Part shown: piece by piece, positions 10,860 to 22,230 of the stretch
Layout of the letters: each line of letters begins with the position of its first letter
How positions within the stretch are numbered: the first letter of the stretch is position 1
DNA from: Punica granatum
Taxonomy: Eukaryota > Streptophyta > Magnoliopsida > Myrtales > Lythraceae
DNA length: 64,000 nt
Direction of reading: 5' to 3'
Assembly (NCBI RefSeq): GCF_007655135.1
Contig: NC_045134.1
Coordinates: 6,592,982 to 6,656,981 of the forward strand
The notes under the pieces: model-generated
Told to the model about the DNA's origin: nothing
Databases searched by the model: none
What the model saw: the letters and a program-made list of their open reading frames with translations, nothing else
Translations under genes and position numbers: made by a program

Positions 10860-11670
10860 GCCATGTCCAAAAATAAAGGGCTGCTACCTTCTGAAATATC
10901 CTACTGATCTTCAATATTATTGGAGAAAGGAAACGTGTTTTCACATAAATACACATCCGTGAAATAAATATTTCCCGTGACGAGAGATCATAGAGGCGCC
11001 ATCCTTTCTTCCCATATGCATATCCAACAAAAACACATCTCCGAGATCTCTCCACGAACTTGTCCTTATTTTGTGGCCGATATTGAGCATAGCATAACGA
11101 ACCGAAGACTCGCAAATTCGCGTAATCAGAAAACTTCCCTAAGAGAACTTCATGTGGACTTTTGTTCTCTAGCAGCGGTGTCGGTGTGATATTAATCAAA
11201 TGGACTGTGGTGGACATGCATTCATCCCAAAACTTCGTGGGAAGTGATGCCTGAAACTTGAGGGCTCGAGTTACATTTAATATATGTCTGTGTTTTAGCT
11301 CCACACGCCAATTTTGTTGAGGCGTTGCTACACATGACGTTTGATGCACAATTACATTCCTGGAAAAATACGCCTGCAATTCTTCTGACAATAACTTCGT
11401 GCCAGTATCACTTCTCACAATCTTAGCCATCCGATCAAATTGATTTTTGATCATAGTGCAGAAATTAACAAGAAATCGTCATGCTTCAGATTTCTCGCGC
11501 AAAAAATATAACCATACAGGCCTATCAAAATCATCTACAATGATTAAAAATTAACTGGCTACACAATGCGACTTTATCTGCAGGGTCCTCACAAGTCACA
11601 ATGTGTTAACTTGAATGGAAAATCAGTTTTATTGGCCCTCAAATGAAATTGGGAGCGCGTCTACTTAGCC
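10860..11670 (-). pseudogene. Copia integrase, partial and broken
   Basis: Frame 11454-10711 begins in the integrase core and reads KIVRSDTGTKLLSEELQAYF, then a degenerate copy of the usual HQTSC...TPQQN...VE block, LPTKFWDECMSTTVHLIN and VFGSLCYAQYRPQNKDKFVE. These are hallmarks of Copia integrases and the connecting domain. The GAG-pre-integrase end (11670-11460, CDVCLRAK region) is interrupted by stops. The protease and gag zinc-knuckle coding parts appear deleted. Confidence 0.85.
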
Positions 11671-11671
11671 C

Positions 11672-12465
11672 TCAAGCATACATCACACTCCTCATTGCGA
11701 TGAAGGCCACATCCGGCGTTGGCTTCAATCGCACCCCAATCTTTTGGCGGTCTTCGTGTACAACCATTTGATACACTTTGTTAACATTCGGCAATGGTTC
11801 GACACTCAATATATTGGAGCAAACCGTGTCAAACTCGAAAGTGAGCCCCATAAGAAATTGGAACACCTTTTCCGTTTCCCCGTTGAGCTATAATCCGACC
11901 ATTTGCTCCACAGCTACACCCTGGACTCTCGAGGTAAAATTCCAGCTCATCCCACAAAGTCTTCAATTTGTCGTAATAATCTTGCACGCTTTGCCCTTCT
12001 TGTTTAATAACACAAATCTCGGATTTAATTTGATAGATCCGAGTTTGGTTCCCTTGAGAGAACCTCTCCTTGAGGTCGTCCCATAAACATTTCGCATCCA
12101 CCGCATAAGCTGCAGTCGCTTGAAGATCCTTCTCCAATGTGTTGAAGATCCATGCCAAAACGGTGGCATTGCAGACTTCCCACCTTTCACGCAGCGGGTC
12201 ATCTTCATCCAGCTTCTCGAGCGACCCATCTATGAAAGGGAGCTTGCTCTTTGCACGTAGTTTAATCAACATTGCTCGTGACCACGTTAAATAGTTGTCA
12301 ACATTCAAGTGACGAGATCAAAATGCAGCCTGTACCATCCGATGAGGTCAGCCTATACACGGCTAGAACTTCTTGTTTCTTCTTTGAACCGTCCCCATCC
12401 TCCACGATCTTCAGGAGCTCGACACCCTTCTTCGGGCTTCCTTCAGAATCACTCACATCTGACAT
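11672..12465 (-). pseudogene. Copia gag (UBN2-type), frameshifted
   Basis: The frame starts at an ATG at 12465 (MSDVSDSEGSPKKGVELLK) and is frameshifted near 12300 into NYLTWSRAMLIKLRAKSK. It continues through CLWDDLKERFSQGNQTRIYQ and VQDYYDKLKTLWDELE, typical of Copia gag. It then shifts again near 11860 to FLMGLTFEFDTVCSNIL. The zinc knuckle is missing. Confidence 0.85.
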
Positions 12466-12513
12466 CCTTTACAAAACGATTAATCGTCCCAGAACGAAGA
12501 CGCTTTGATGCCA

Positions 12514-12714
12514 TGATAAATTCTGAATTGTGAAGCTCGAATAGTATTACTGTAAATCAATTACATAAACAGGCTAATAGCCTTTAAATAGGAAAAGAAA
12601 GTATGCTAATCTACGGGAATCTAGTGTATCTTAATGAAGGCAAATATCTATCATATCCTAATATACAACGACTTGCTATGTACAACAGATACAAAATAAA
12701 ATATCCCGTAATAC
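12514..12714 (-). repeat. 5' LTR of the Copia element
   Basis: Partner of 8911-9107. Its inner edge abuts the primer-binding site (element strand TATCA then TGGCATCAAAG). Confidence 0.85.
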
Positions 12715-12829
12715 CCATAGATGGCTACTTCAGTTGCTCGTGTCTATAGAAAACCGGTTGAGAAAAACTTCACTAGTTTAGCTCACTAATATAATTACAG
12801 AACTTCAAACATTCGCCCACTAAAATCCT

Positions 12830-12976
12830 TTTTTTTTTAGTTATAAAAGAACCTAAGGCTTAGTACAATAAAAGAAAAATCACAAATAACTAATAAAGGG
12901 ACACAAATAGTCCCACTAAGTATTTAACTTGCGATCTCTAGATTAACAGGCAAAACATACGTTACCGCGCTATATC
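12830..12976 (-). repeat. SINE copy 1 (about 140-bp family)
   Basis: On the minus strand it starts GATATAGCGCGGTAACGTATG, has a B-box-like GATCGCAAGTTAAATAC, and ends TTTTATTGTACTAAGCC ... CTTTTATAACT followed by a run of ten A. Similar copies lie at 14142, 28838, 29894, 34712 and 41085. Confidence 0.6.
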
Positions 12977-13435
12977 ATCTTTTAAGAAAAGAATATAATG
13001 CAGTGACACGTGCTCTTATCTAGCAGTGACAATTTTTTTCCTTTTCTTTTAGCGATAATTGCAGCAAAATCTTCACTAGTTGTGAAGCTTCTGCAACTTA
13101 GCTAGAGAATCAATTTTAAATTTTTTCTACGAAAAGTAATGGTTGCATGTGGGACTTGTGACATCCTCGAGGTAGACTGGTTAAGCATTAATACTGCGTC
13201 TTACCGGTTTGGACGATTTTATGCATATGTAATTAAAGCTGCCAAGTGGACCCCTTAATTAATAATTGACAAAATTGACCTAATTCAAGAAAAAAGATTT
13301 AAAAAATCAGAAATTATGACAAAAATAATCAAAAGGCAGTAAATCATATTGGACTTCCTTCCCTTAACAAATTGACCAACTCCCTTTTTTTATTCAGACA
13401 AAAATTACAGAGAGTGAGCAGGTCAAAGAAGAAAA

Positions 13436-16400
13436 ATGGTGAAGTGGGAAGTCTTTCTCTCTATTATTGTCCTGATGACTTGCACTTCTCTTGCTAATGG
13501 ATTAGAGAAGAAGTCCATTTCCATAGAAACGTATAAGGAAATCAACGAGAAACTCAAGCTTCTCAATAGGCCCGCGGTCAACACTATCACGGTACGTATG
13601 TAAAATCTAATTGAGTTTACTTGAATTTGTGACACGTGTATCGATAGAAAATGCTGAAATTAAAATTGAGTTGAAATTGTTCATTTAGAATTTTTCTGAA
13701 AAAATACTCTCCATGGAAACAAGGGGACCGTTATATTCATATTCATTAGTAAAGTCATTGAAGATATGAAATATAATCAAGGTAACTTTTTATTAGATTT
13801 TGCTTCAATTGGAGTTTGCTTCAATTATCAGAAGAAGAATTAGACAAAAAAATTAGGATAAACTTTTGGGAGAGGCAATTTCTCTTCTACTGTTTTTATC
13901 CTTTGTTCCTGAAATCGATGAAGTGATTTTGTCCCCAGTTTTATTATATCGTAATTGTCATAAAATTTATTTCTTCATATCTATCTTGAAATATTTGAAA
14001 AATCTGATATAATTTTGTGGAAATTCTTTATATCTCAGTTCCTCTCACGATCCTTTTCCGGAAAACTGTTGTTGATTTCTCGGCATAGTTTTCTGTATAT
14101 TTATCAGCTATTAAGAAGACCAATATTGAGAAAAAAAAAAGGAATATAGCACAGTGAGTCGCGCTCTCGCTTGATAACTAAAATGTTATAAGTTCTATTT
14201 CTTGTATTGGGACTATTGTGCGATTTTATTAATTGTTTATAATTTTTATTTTTTTGTACTAAACTCATGGATTTGTCTTGTAATCGGAAAAAAAAACTAA
14301 TATTTATGGTGCATTTAATTAAGGGAAAAGTGGGTACTAAAAAACTCATGGATTTTTTTGTACTAAATATTTATGGTGCCTTTAATTAAGGGAACATTTT
14401 TGTAATTTTCTCTTTTCTTTCATTTTTTAATAAAATCACAATTATAAATGTATTTACTCTTGCATTAATGTATGTATTACAAATTGCTACATAAAATGCA
14501 GAGCGAAGACGGGGACATTATAGACTGCGTCGATATCCATAAGCAGCCTGCTTTTGATCATCCCACCCCGAAAAATCACGTCGCCCACGTACAATTACTA
14601 GCAAATGTGCTCGTTTTTACAGGTCTTATGATCGTTTATGGTAACTTTACTCTGACGACTTCTCCTGAGATTGATGAATTAGAAGACAATATTCACGTTG
14701 AAGATAGCTCGAGACATTTACAAATTTTCTATAATGGACTATGAAACCTTGATTTGATATATTCCAAAATAAATAAAAATAAGCGGGAAAAAAAAGAAAA
14801 TTAAGAGTGGGCTCTCCATGTCTTGCAGATGAGGCCCACTTACAAATTGTCCGAAGACACCGCCCGGCCCACGAACGAGTCCTCCAAGCCCGTAGTGTCT
14901 CAGATGTGGCGGCGGAGCGGAAGCTGCCCGGAGGGGACGATTCCTATACGTCGGATCCGACGACGCGACTTGGTGAGAGCTTCATCCGTCCGTCGATTCG
15001 GGATGAAGAATCCTCACTTTTCCCCGCCTCCATCGAATGCGACCACCGTCAATCGTCCAGTCAATCGGACGATCGGCTTTAACAACACCAGATACGAACT
15101 CGGTTATCTACCCAATCGCTCGGTCAGCCCTTGTCTGAGACCCATTCTCTTCTCTAATTACAATTCATTCATCCCTCAAACTTTGCTTCCTATCTTGACA
15201 TATAGATGTACCTATGTAAGGGTTGAAATGAGACAGAATACAAACTTCGGATGGTAAAATTGATATTGTCATAGTATCCTAGGACCAAATCGAATCATTA
15301 TATATTTCCGAGGACCAATGATAGCAATCAATGTCCGTCTTGCATTTAGTTATGTCATTATGATGCGTCTGTTTGAGGATTACGCATTTTTTCTAACATG
15401 TTTTTTTCCATCCAATGACTCTGCCATAGCACGCAATCCTCTATGACATTAGGCCTCAATTACATCGGAGCATCGGCTGACGTCAACATCTGGAGCCCAA
15501 GCATCGATCCAGATCTGCACAGCGATTACTCGAGCGGCCCGATATGGCTTCTTGGCGGCCCGGCGATGATTTCAATAGCGTCGAATCTGGATGGATCATA
15601 ATATATCTCAGTGACTCCTGATATCGACAATGATGAACTCGCTCTTTACATGTTAGCTTCAGTCGATTAACTCCTCTATTTTTACTGTTGACCTATTCAT
15701 TAACAGGTGCATCCAAGCTTATATGGCGATACTCGTGGTCGATTCTTCATCCACTGGACAGTAAGTCCAGAACTTCATGTGCGCACATTAATTCATACCT
15801 TCTGCTCGGCCAGTCGAAATGTTCTAGTATAAGCGATCATAAATAAATATCCATGCATATTTTACAGGATAGTTCATCTTCTTTTCCATTGCCAGGAGGA
15901 TTCGTATAACTCAACCGGATGCTTCGACTTAACATGTTCCGGATTCATTCAAACCAGCAGAGAGGTGGCAGTTGGTGCCGCTTTCGATAATTGGTCGTCT
16001 ATGTCGGGCCAGCAATATTACGTCGCCCTTGGGGTCTTATGGTTCGTGAATTCACTTCTTACCTTTTATACGGAGTGATTTACTTGATAGGATCGTACTG
16101 ATAACCAGGATCCTAAATCTTCAGGACACAAACATGTCCAATTGGTGGCTTCACTGTGGGCCGAACAAGACCGTATCCGCGTACTGGCCCGCAGAGCTCT
16201 TCTCCTACCTGAGGCACAGCGCCATTCTGGTCCAGTGGGGCGGCGAGGTCTAAGGCCCGACGGTACAGAAGACACCTCACACAAAGACTGATATGGGCAG
16301 CAGGGACTACGCCGAGAGTCTTTACAGGAATGCTGCTTTCATAAACCACGACCGCATCATGGACTGGTCCCGATATATCAAGTATCCTTACTGGGTGGGG

Positions 16401-16511
16401 ACGTATAACTCCGAGCCCTATTGCTACAATGGGTTTAATTACAGAGAAGGGTATATAGGGGAACCCATGTACTTTTCCGGAGGACCAGGCCAGACCACTC
16501 TTTGCCCCTGA
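13436..16511 (+). pseudogene. Second neprosin gene, degenerate tandem duplicate
   Basis: All seven exon positions of the upstream gene can be found: 13436-13591 (signal peptide MVKWEVFLSIIVLMTCTSLA), 14502-14588 (SEDGDIIDCVDIHKQPAFDH; 87 bp as in gene 1), 14829-15122 (GSCPEGTIPIRR), exon 4 from 15430 to about 15597, 15707-15760 (54 bp as in gene 1), 15896 to about 16041, and 16125-16511 (ends PMYFSGGPGQTTLCP). Defects: exon 4 needs two compensating frame changes, between HAILYD and GLNYIG and again at GGP/DDFNSVESGW; the donor after exon 4 reads ATAATA where GTAATA is expected; the exon 6 donor region is one base short; and TAA at 16251 falls right after WGGEV. An intact protein cannot be made, so it is a pseudogene unless these are sequencing errors. 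The copy is otherwise well preserved, so inactivation looks fairly recent. Confidence 0.87.
14142..14299 (+). repeat. SINE copy 2, in intron 1 of the neprosin pseudogene
   Basis: It begins GGAATATAGCACAGTGAGTCG and contains TATAAGTTCTATTTCTTG. It ends TTTTTGTACTAAACTCATGG ... TTGTAATCGG followed by nine A. The layout is the same as the 12830 copy. The tail and downstream sequence are partly duplicated at 14341-14398. Confidence 0.6.
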
Positions 16512-16916
16512 GAGTCTCTTCAATGTGGAGCTGCTAGCCCGAATGAACATCTAGAGATGATTTTTCATGAATGGGTTCAGAATTGCATATTGTTGCGACA
16601 AACATCTGCGAAATGATTAATTTTATACACAGAAAGATAAAAAGGAGTACAGAAGCAAAGGTTGTCTGATCTCATATTCATCTGAAAAGGAACCAAGTTA
16701 AGCTGCAACTTAGTAGCATGAACACAGAAACAGGTTGTATTGGTTAGTTACAGGAACACTTCCACCTCTTAGAAGCATTATATCTACAAACATATCACCT
16801 CTTTTTGGCCAAAAACATTATCACCTATGACTAACACCAAACCAGAGCAGAATCTCTAGAATCACGGGTATGAAAAACATTTGACGCTGAACTAACAGTC
16901 AGGAACAACCGCAGCC

Positions 16917-19900
16917 TCAAACCGAGTCATACTGTTTTCTCTCTTCCTGGATAAACCTAAATATTCTAGCCACTGATGCAGAGGTGGACCTGGCATTGTG
17001 GGGCACGGCTCTTATGACCTGTGTTGGCCGGTTAGCTTCTGCAGTTGCTGGAGACATTAGGAAAAGCGGGAGCTCATCTTTCCCGTCTCCACTCTGAGCA
17101 TTTCCGATTTCTCTCTCTCTTTCACTGGAGCCAACTGGTTCAGTGCCTTGTACCTCTTTACATGAGCTATGGTTTAGTGATGAGCCGGTTTGAGTTGGCT
17201 CGGCTCTACTATTGTGGGGGCTGCTTGCAGTGCTCCCCTGTAAGTCAGACTTTGGTGTGTGAAGTCTTGGAGCAGCTGGAGTGGCCATTGGGACTGGGAC
17301 ACTATTATTATTGCACGAGCTTTGGAATTTTGGCTGGTTGGATTCTTTTCTCAACATCTGACTAGTTTCAATACCAGGAGTCGGTTCAGTTGGACGATTC
17401 ACCTGTTCAACGGCTGAAATGGAACCAGAACCCGCACCGGTGATTCCAACGCTCACGATGGGCATGCTGTAAGTTGGGAAATAGCTATGTCCTCCATGAG
17501 GAATGCCTGGGAAACCCATCCCTTGATGCGCGGGGACCCCATATGCAGGATTTCCAAAGTTGCCCATCATCATAGGAGAGGCCCCATGTGGCGCACAGAA
17601 GCCTGTGCTGCCAAAGCCAGGGGCGGAGTAGGGCTTATACACGAGCCCCTCGGTAGGTGACATTACGGGGATAAGCCACTGTTGCTGGCCCATGGGCTGG
17701 GGCTGCGGCTGTGCTGCGCCACAAGGGCCCGTGCTAGAAACTAGAGGACCAGACAGAGCACTCTTATTGGAAAAGACGGGGGTCTGACCAACTGCATTTT
17801 CAGCAGAACATTCCACCGGGTGGGTCAGCTTCTCAGGCTCGTCTCTGTGTTTCACGGCAGGGGACGGAGACTTGATGTCATTTTCCCCTAATAGTCTTGC
17901 TGCAGGCGAGCTTTTTGAAGATGGCTTGCTCAGAGTGGACGCGTCTTCCGTAAGAAGATGAGCGGAACCTGCAATCAGCTGCTGAACCTGTGGAAATTTG
18001 GGAGGATAGAATTGAATTCAGAAAGATACAAGGAAGAGATGGTTGTCTGATATAGTGAGGTATGAGAAGATGCTGCTCACCTTTATCAGCCTATGCAACT
18101 CGAAGACTTGCACGGCAAATACTCTCTGTTGACTGCAAGCAATAATACCACTCAAATCAAAATAAAAAACTTAACAAATTCACCAGGGTCAATGTGAATT
18201 TCAAGAAAAATGGGAACTTCAGAGAACAAACAGCAGAGAGTATAGTTCTTCTATGTTTCTTCAGAATAAGACAATGAAAATAACTTTGAGTAGATAAGAA
18301 AGGAGTCAAATTCCAAAGTGATTTAACAATTTCAAGAAAGACAGAATAATGGTCACAACATTGCTACAGCCACAAAAAACAACTGAATAACTACACTTAC
18401 TTGACAATCGCTCGCCTTGCCTTCCAGAAACGCTTTTGACCTATTATTCCCACAACATCATCGGGAGAGATGTCCATTGCCGAAACTGAATCTAAAATGG
18501 AGGCTTCTGACAGATCATCGCTCCTCTCTGTATTTCCAGAGTGCGAGTTCCTTCTGGGTTCAGGAGCATTTGCCAACTCGATCTCCCTCAAAGATTCATT
18601 ATTTCCACTCTCACGAGGACATTTATCAACACCATTTGATTCTCCATTGATATTGTTGGGTACTGCTGCGTACCTCTCTATGCCAGTGTTTTGAGTTTGG
18701 ATCCTCATTGCCATGGAGCTTTCGCTCTCCTTAATGTTCCGGGTTCTCTCGTAGCATTCTCGCGACCGAGCAAGTACCGGAACAGTGCAATCGTCTTCAT
18801 CCCCCGGTTTATTATGCTGCCCAAATTGAGTGAGCGAAGCTTTCGAGTTGGATCTGTCAGACTGAAGACTGTTGAGCTTCTCCGGAAGAAAAGCTGGTTC
18901 AGAAAGAGGCATGTAGAGAGGGAAGAAATTTTTCCTGTCTGCAACATTCATCTGGAGAATCCGAAAAAGAACAACCACTTATACAGTGAGAGAGAATTTG
19001 AGATGCATTTACCTAAAGAAGGGAGGGGGGGAATGTTTGCATCTCAGTTGAATATCAAGAATATATGATTGACATTCTCCAAAATAAAAAGCAAGCACAA
19101 CCAAAGGCTGAAACTTTCAATAACTCCAACCGTGAAGATGTACTGAAGGAAGGAGAAATTGCCGATCTGATCCAATTAGGAAAGGACACCAATTACATCC
19201 TTTTGACAATGCAAAAACATGTCTGAGATCAATATATGAAAAAAAGCTTGTGTTCACATGGAGGAATATATCCTGTGAAAGACAAGCTGATATATTTTTC
19301 CTTGCTTTTTTTTTGAGCCACATGTAGGAATATCTTCTCATTTTACTAAACTGAAGAACCTCATACACAAAAACAATCACCCCGCTCTGGGAGATGAAAG
19401 ATCTAGCAAATGACACTTAATCAAACAGTCCATCTGTATACGTAGATTATCATTACTTCAGCATGAGAGTTCAAATACCCATTTGATTGCCAAGACACGT
19501 AATTTTTGCTAACTTTAAGTATTGCCAAGTGGAAATCAAAGTTCATTTCTTAATTAAGAAAACAGACTACTGGCTAAACTAAGTTCTCACGAGTCACGAC
19601 ATTGGAAAACATCCGAAGTATGCTAATTCATTTATGATCAATCCACACCACCTAAAATAACAACATGCTACGGGAGTAGATGTTGAATCACAGAGGTTGC
19701 ATAGCTTTAATACCTGACTAGAAGATGACGTTGGGAACGAATTACTTATATTCGGATTACCAGGCAATAACCCGGGGTTGAATCTTTGTGAAGGAATACT
19801 GAGCTGCTCATAAAGGGCCATCTTGTTCCGTGGAGGCGCTCTCGGGCCTCCTTTGTCCGCATCATTTACATGTAACCGCGGGAACATTGGTCCCATCAAC

Positions 19901-19926
19901 CTCTCACCATCTTTCCCACGCTTCAT
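16917..19926 (-). CDS. ELF3: EARLY FLOWERING 3 (ELF3), evening complex scaffold, 4 exons, 628 aa
   Basis: Exons on the minus strand: 19926-19714, 18951-18401, 18132-18081, 17987-16917; the joined frame is open. The N-terminus MKRGKDGERLMGPMFPRLHV and the following ADKGGPRAPPRNKMALYEQL are the ELF3 signature. Exon 2 has the acidic block PGDEDDCTVPV and the ELF4-binding-type middle region, ending KRFWKARRAI. Exon 3 encodes NQQRVFAVQVFELHRLIK. Exon 4 has QQWLIPVMSPTEGLVYKPYS and the C-terminal block VIRAVPHNARS ... ARIFRFIQEERKQYDS. ELF3 is a nuclear scaffold that joins ELF4 to LUX in the evening complex, repressing PIF4 and PRR genes and gating light input to the clock. Arabidopsis ELF3 is about 695 aa, so this one is somewhat shorter; the glutamine-rich tract is reduced to short QPQPQP and QQQ groups. 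It is divergent from SNF7 with about 3.9 kb between the ATGs. Confidence 0.95.
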
Positions 19927-20099
19927 AATGCTTGTATTGTATCCCTAATCCAATCACTAACCAATCACCCCCAGATGAAATGGAAACAAGCTAAGCTTAA
20001 GATATGAATAAAACCCAACCGACTTAAACGAAGCTAGACGTTTCTGGAAATTCAGGAAATGAATAGTCGAGCTAAAATGACCTGCGCCGACAACATATT

Positions 20100-20410
20100 C
20101 GACAGACCCACAACCTCAAACTCCGAAATCAACTCACAGGAGCTCCAAATTCAAGAGCTGCGCAGTCCTTGATACGACAAAAGATGCACTTCCGCGAGAA
20201 ATCGATTCCTCACACGGCTGTGGCGGAAAAAGGTAGGAACTTTACTGTAATTGAAACGTCGGGATGGAGACGAATCGATCAGTCAAGAACAAGAAAGGGG
20301 GGTGGAGTGGGGTGGGGGCACCTAGGAAAAATTAGGGATTTTGTTTTGTGTTGTTGAGCAGAAGCCAGAACAAGATCATCTCTCTCTCTCTCTCTCTCCC
20401 CTTTGGGGGA
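20100..20410 (-). promoter_or_regulatory. Presumed 5' leader and promoter of ELF3
   Basis: Upstream of the ELF3 start there is a (CT)n run at about 20377-20399, which reads (GA)n on the gene's strand. Such pyrimidine/purine tracts are common near plant transcription starts. No clear TATA box is assigned. Confidence 0.35.
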
Positions 20411-20629
20411 AAAGGGCAAAAAGTGCAAAAAGTACAGAGGGTATGGGTCCCATTTGGATAGAACTAGAAGCCTTCTCCTCCAAATGGATAACTCATCTGG
20501 TGGTGGTGTAGCTTGTCTTTTCGGCCTCTCGATTTCCCTTTTCTTTTTCAAGTTTTTCTTTCTCTCTTTTTTTTTTGCAAAAATAAATAAATTAAATTGT
20601 TTGCCACAAATTTTGGATTACGTTTGGAT

Positions 20630-20915
20630 TTAGAGTTGAGTTAAGTTGAGTTTTGGTTTTAATTGGTTTGTAATGATTGTATTGTTGAATTATGAGAAAA
20701 AGTGTGAAAAAGTAATAAATAATTGAGAGAAAATAATGATTGTGTTGTTGAATTGTGAAAAAATAATGAATAGTTGAGAGAATTTAATATTAAAAATTGA
20801 ATTGAATGGTTAAAAAAATTTTAAAAATAAAAAAAGTAATGATTGTGATGTTAAATTGAAGATAAGTGAACTTGAGTTGAGTTGAGTTAAATAATTTTCA
20901 AAAAACAAACACACC
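20630..20915. repeat. Degenerate tandem repeat, AT-rich
   Basis: The block 'TAATGATTGT-TTGTTGAATT' recurs three times (about 20672, 20732 and 20837), each followed by 'GTGAAAAA' or 'ATTGAGAGAA' variants. GAGTTGAGTT units flank both sides (20632-20655 and 20870-20892). It is a diverged minisatellite or remains of a small transposon; no open frame of interest. Confidence 0.5.
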
Positions 20916-20979
20916 CTTGGTATGTCCCTTCTCTCCTCTTCCTCATTGAAATTAATGCTAAAAGTCATCCCCACCTCTA

Positions 20980-21400
20980 GGCCAAACCTCGCTCGTTTCA
21001 ATCCGCAGCCGCCGCCGACGTGTTACGCCTCGGCCGATTGCGTCAGGCGGTGCTGCCCTCTTCTTCCTCTTCATCTCTCTCTCCACTCTGTCCCTCCAGA
21101 TCCGCCACCGCTCGACCAGCTACTCCTCACCCTCATCAGCTCTCGATCCGCCACCCGCCATCATCTCTCATCCACTGTAATCGATCCTGTCCTCTACCGT
21201 TGCCCATCCCCACAGCCCCGGACTTGGGAACCTCCACCGCCACCGCGACTTGCCTCACTGCCACCAATAAGGCTCCACCAACCGCTTCACTTCCAGCATT
21301 GTCCTCCACCACCGCCGCTCCGTTATCATTGCTCCACTACTAACGTCTCTTCCACTTCACTTAGATCCGAGCCTGATACCATATCAGAGTGGTAAATCCG
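20980..21400. other. C-rich low-complexity island, possible retrotransposon leader
   Basis: This stretch is much more GC-rich than its surroundings and is full of CCACC/CCGCC trinucleotides. All frames give proline/serine-rich low-complexity peptides. On the minus strand its edge reads TGGTATCAGGCTC (about 21370-21382), close to an initiator-Met primer-binding site of LTR elements. It might be a leftover leader of a retrotransposon, but no LTR is seen. Confidence 0.3.
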
Positions 21401-21623
21401 CGGGCTTTATTTAATGCAAACTGAGCTTGGAAGCAATGCTTATGATATGTGTGCTTGTCTTCCTAGGCTGGCAACATATTACATATTATTGTTGAGATCA
21501 AATTAACTAGAAAATTGAATAAAACAAACATGACTTTTGAATAAGATTAGTAGTCAATATAGTACAATACGGTTCAAGCCTAAAGAATACTTTATTTTCT
21601 TAGTTTTCTTTTTGTTTGTAAAA

Positions 21624-22230
21624 GAGAAAAGGTCAAATTTGATCATTAATCTTTAGCTCTTTTTTTTTTATCTTAATCCTAAACCTTTTCTTTGACTGGA
21701 TTTCGTCATCAATCTTTTTCTTGCGGTATGAGTTCAGTCCTTTCGTCCAAAATTCCGTCCATTTTCCCTTACATGTATATTCGTCAAATGAGAGTGCGTC
21801 ACGTGCGCAACAACTGCTATTTTAAACCGATTGTTATATAACAAATTCGATTCTTTTTTTAATCAAATTCGTAAACCGGACTAAAATATTTCTGATTCTT
21901 GTAGAATTTCAGCCATCGCTTATTTTTCATCGTTTCACGCACCGACAGATGGCTGAAATCCTAAATGAACCGAAAATATCTTAGTTCAGTTTACGAGTAT
22001 GATTAAAAAAAGAATCGAATTTGCTCTATAACAACCGGTTTAGAGTAGCAGTGATTTGTTGCGCACGTGACGCACTCTCATTTGACGAATATACATGTCA
22101 GGAAAAATGGACGGAAGGACTGAATTCATACCACGCGAAAAAGATTGAGGACGAAATCTAGCCAAATAAAAGGTTTATAACTAAGTTAGAAAAAGAGTTA
22201 AAGGTTGATGATCAAATTTGACAATTTCCC
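21624..22230. mobile_element. Mutator-type foldback MITE with perfect 9-bp target duplication
   Basis: The 607-bp element has long inverted arms meeting near 21925. The left arm starts GAGAAAAGGTCAAATTTGAT and the reversed right arm starts GGGAAATTGTCAAATTTGAT; similarity continues over about 280 bp, including GTGCGTCACGTGCGCAACAA in the left arm. It is flanked by TTTGTAAAA at 21615-21623 and again at 22231-22239. Nine-base duplications and long TIRs are the hallmark of Mutator-like elements. It sits between ELF3 and SNF7. Confidence 0.88.

Larger units (their letters stand above)
8911..12714 (-). mobile_element. Decayed Ty1/Copia LTR retrotransposon, about 3.8 kb
   Basis: Two direct repeats of about 200 bp, 8911-9107 and 12514-12714, roughly 90% alike by eye, both begin TGATAAATTC and end GTAATAC on the plus strand. 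In element orientation, the segment inside the upstream LTR starts TGGCATCAAAGCG, a degenerate initiator-Met tRNA primer site. The segment before the downstream LTR is a purine tract (TTTGAGGGGAA). Between them, on the minus strand, are gag, integrase, reverse transcriptase and RNase H pieces in Copia order (integrase before RT). I see no matching 5-bp target duplication (CACGT against CCATA). Frameshifts, stops and internal deletions make it non-autonomous. Confidence 0.9.

Noticed and set aside
8911..12714. Autonomous Copia element
   Set aside because: Gag, integrase and RT are interrupted by frameshifts and deletions, and the LTRs have diverged.
17045..19068. Open frames on the plus strand across the ELF3 region
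   Set aside because: They are antisense shadows of ELF3 exons, which match the family strongly on the minus strand.
20922..21395. Long proline/serine-rich open frames on the plus strand
   Set aside because: All frames are open because the DNA is C-rich low complexity. No domain or splice structure is seen, and the edge looks like a retrotransposon primer site.
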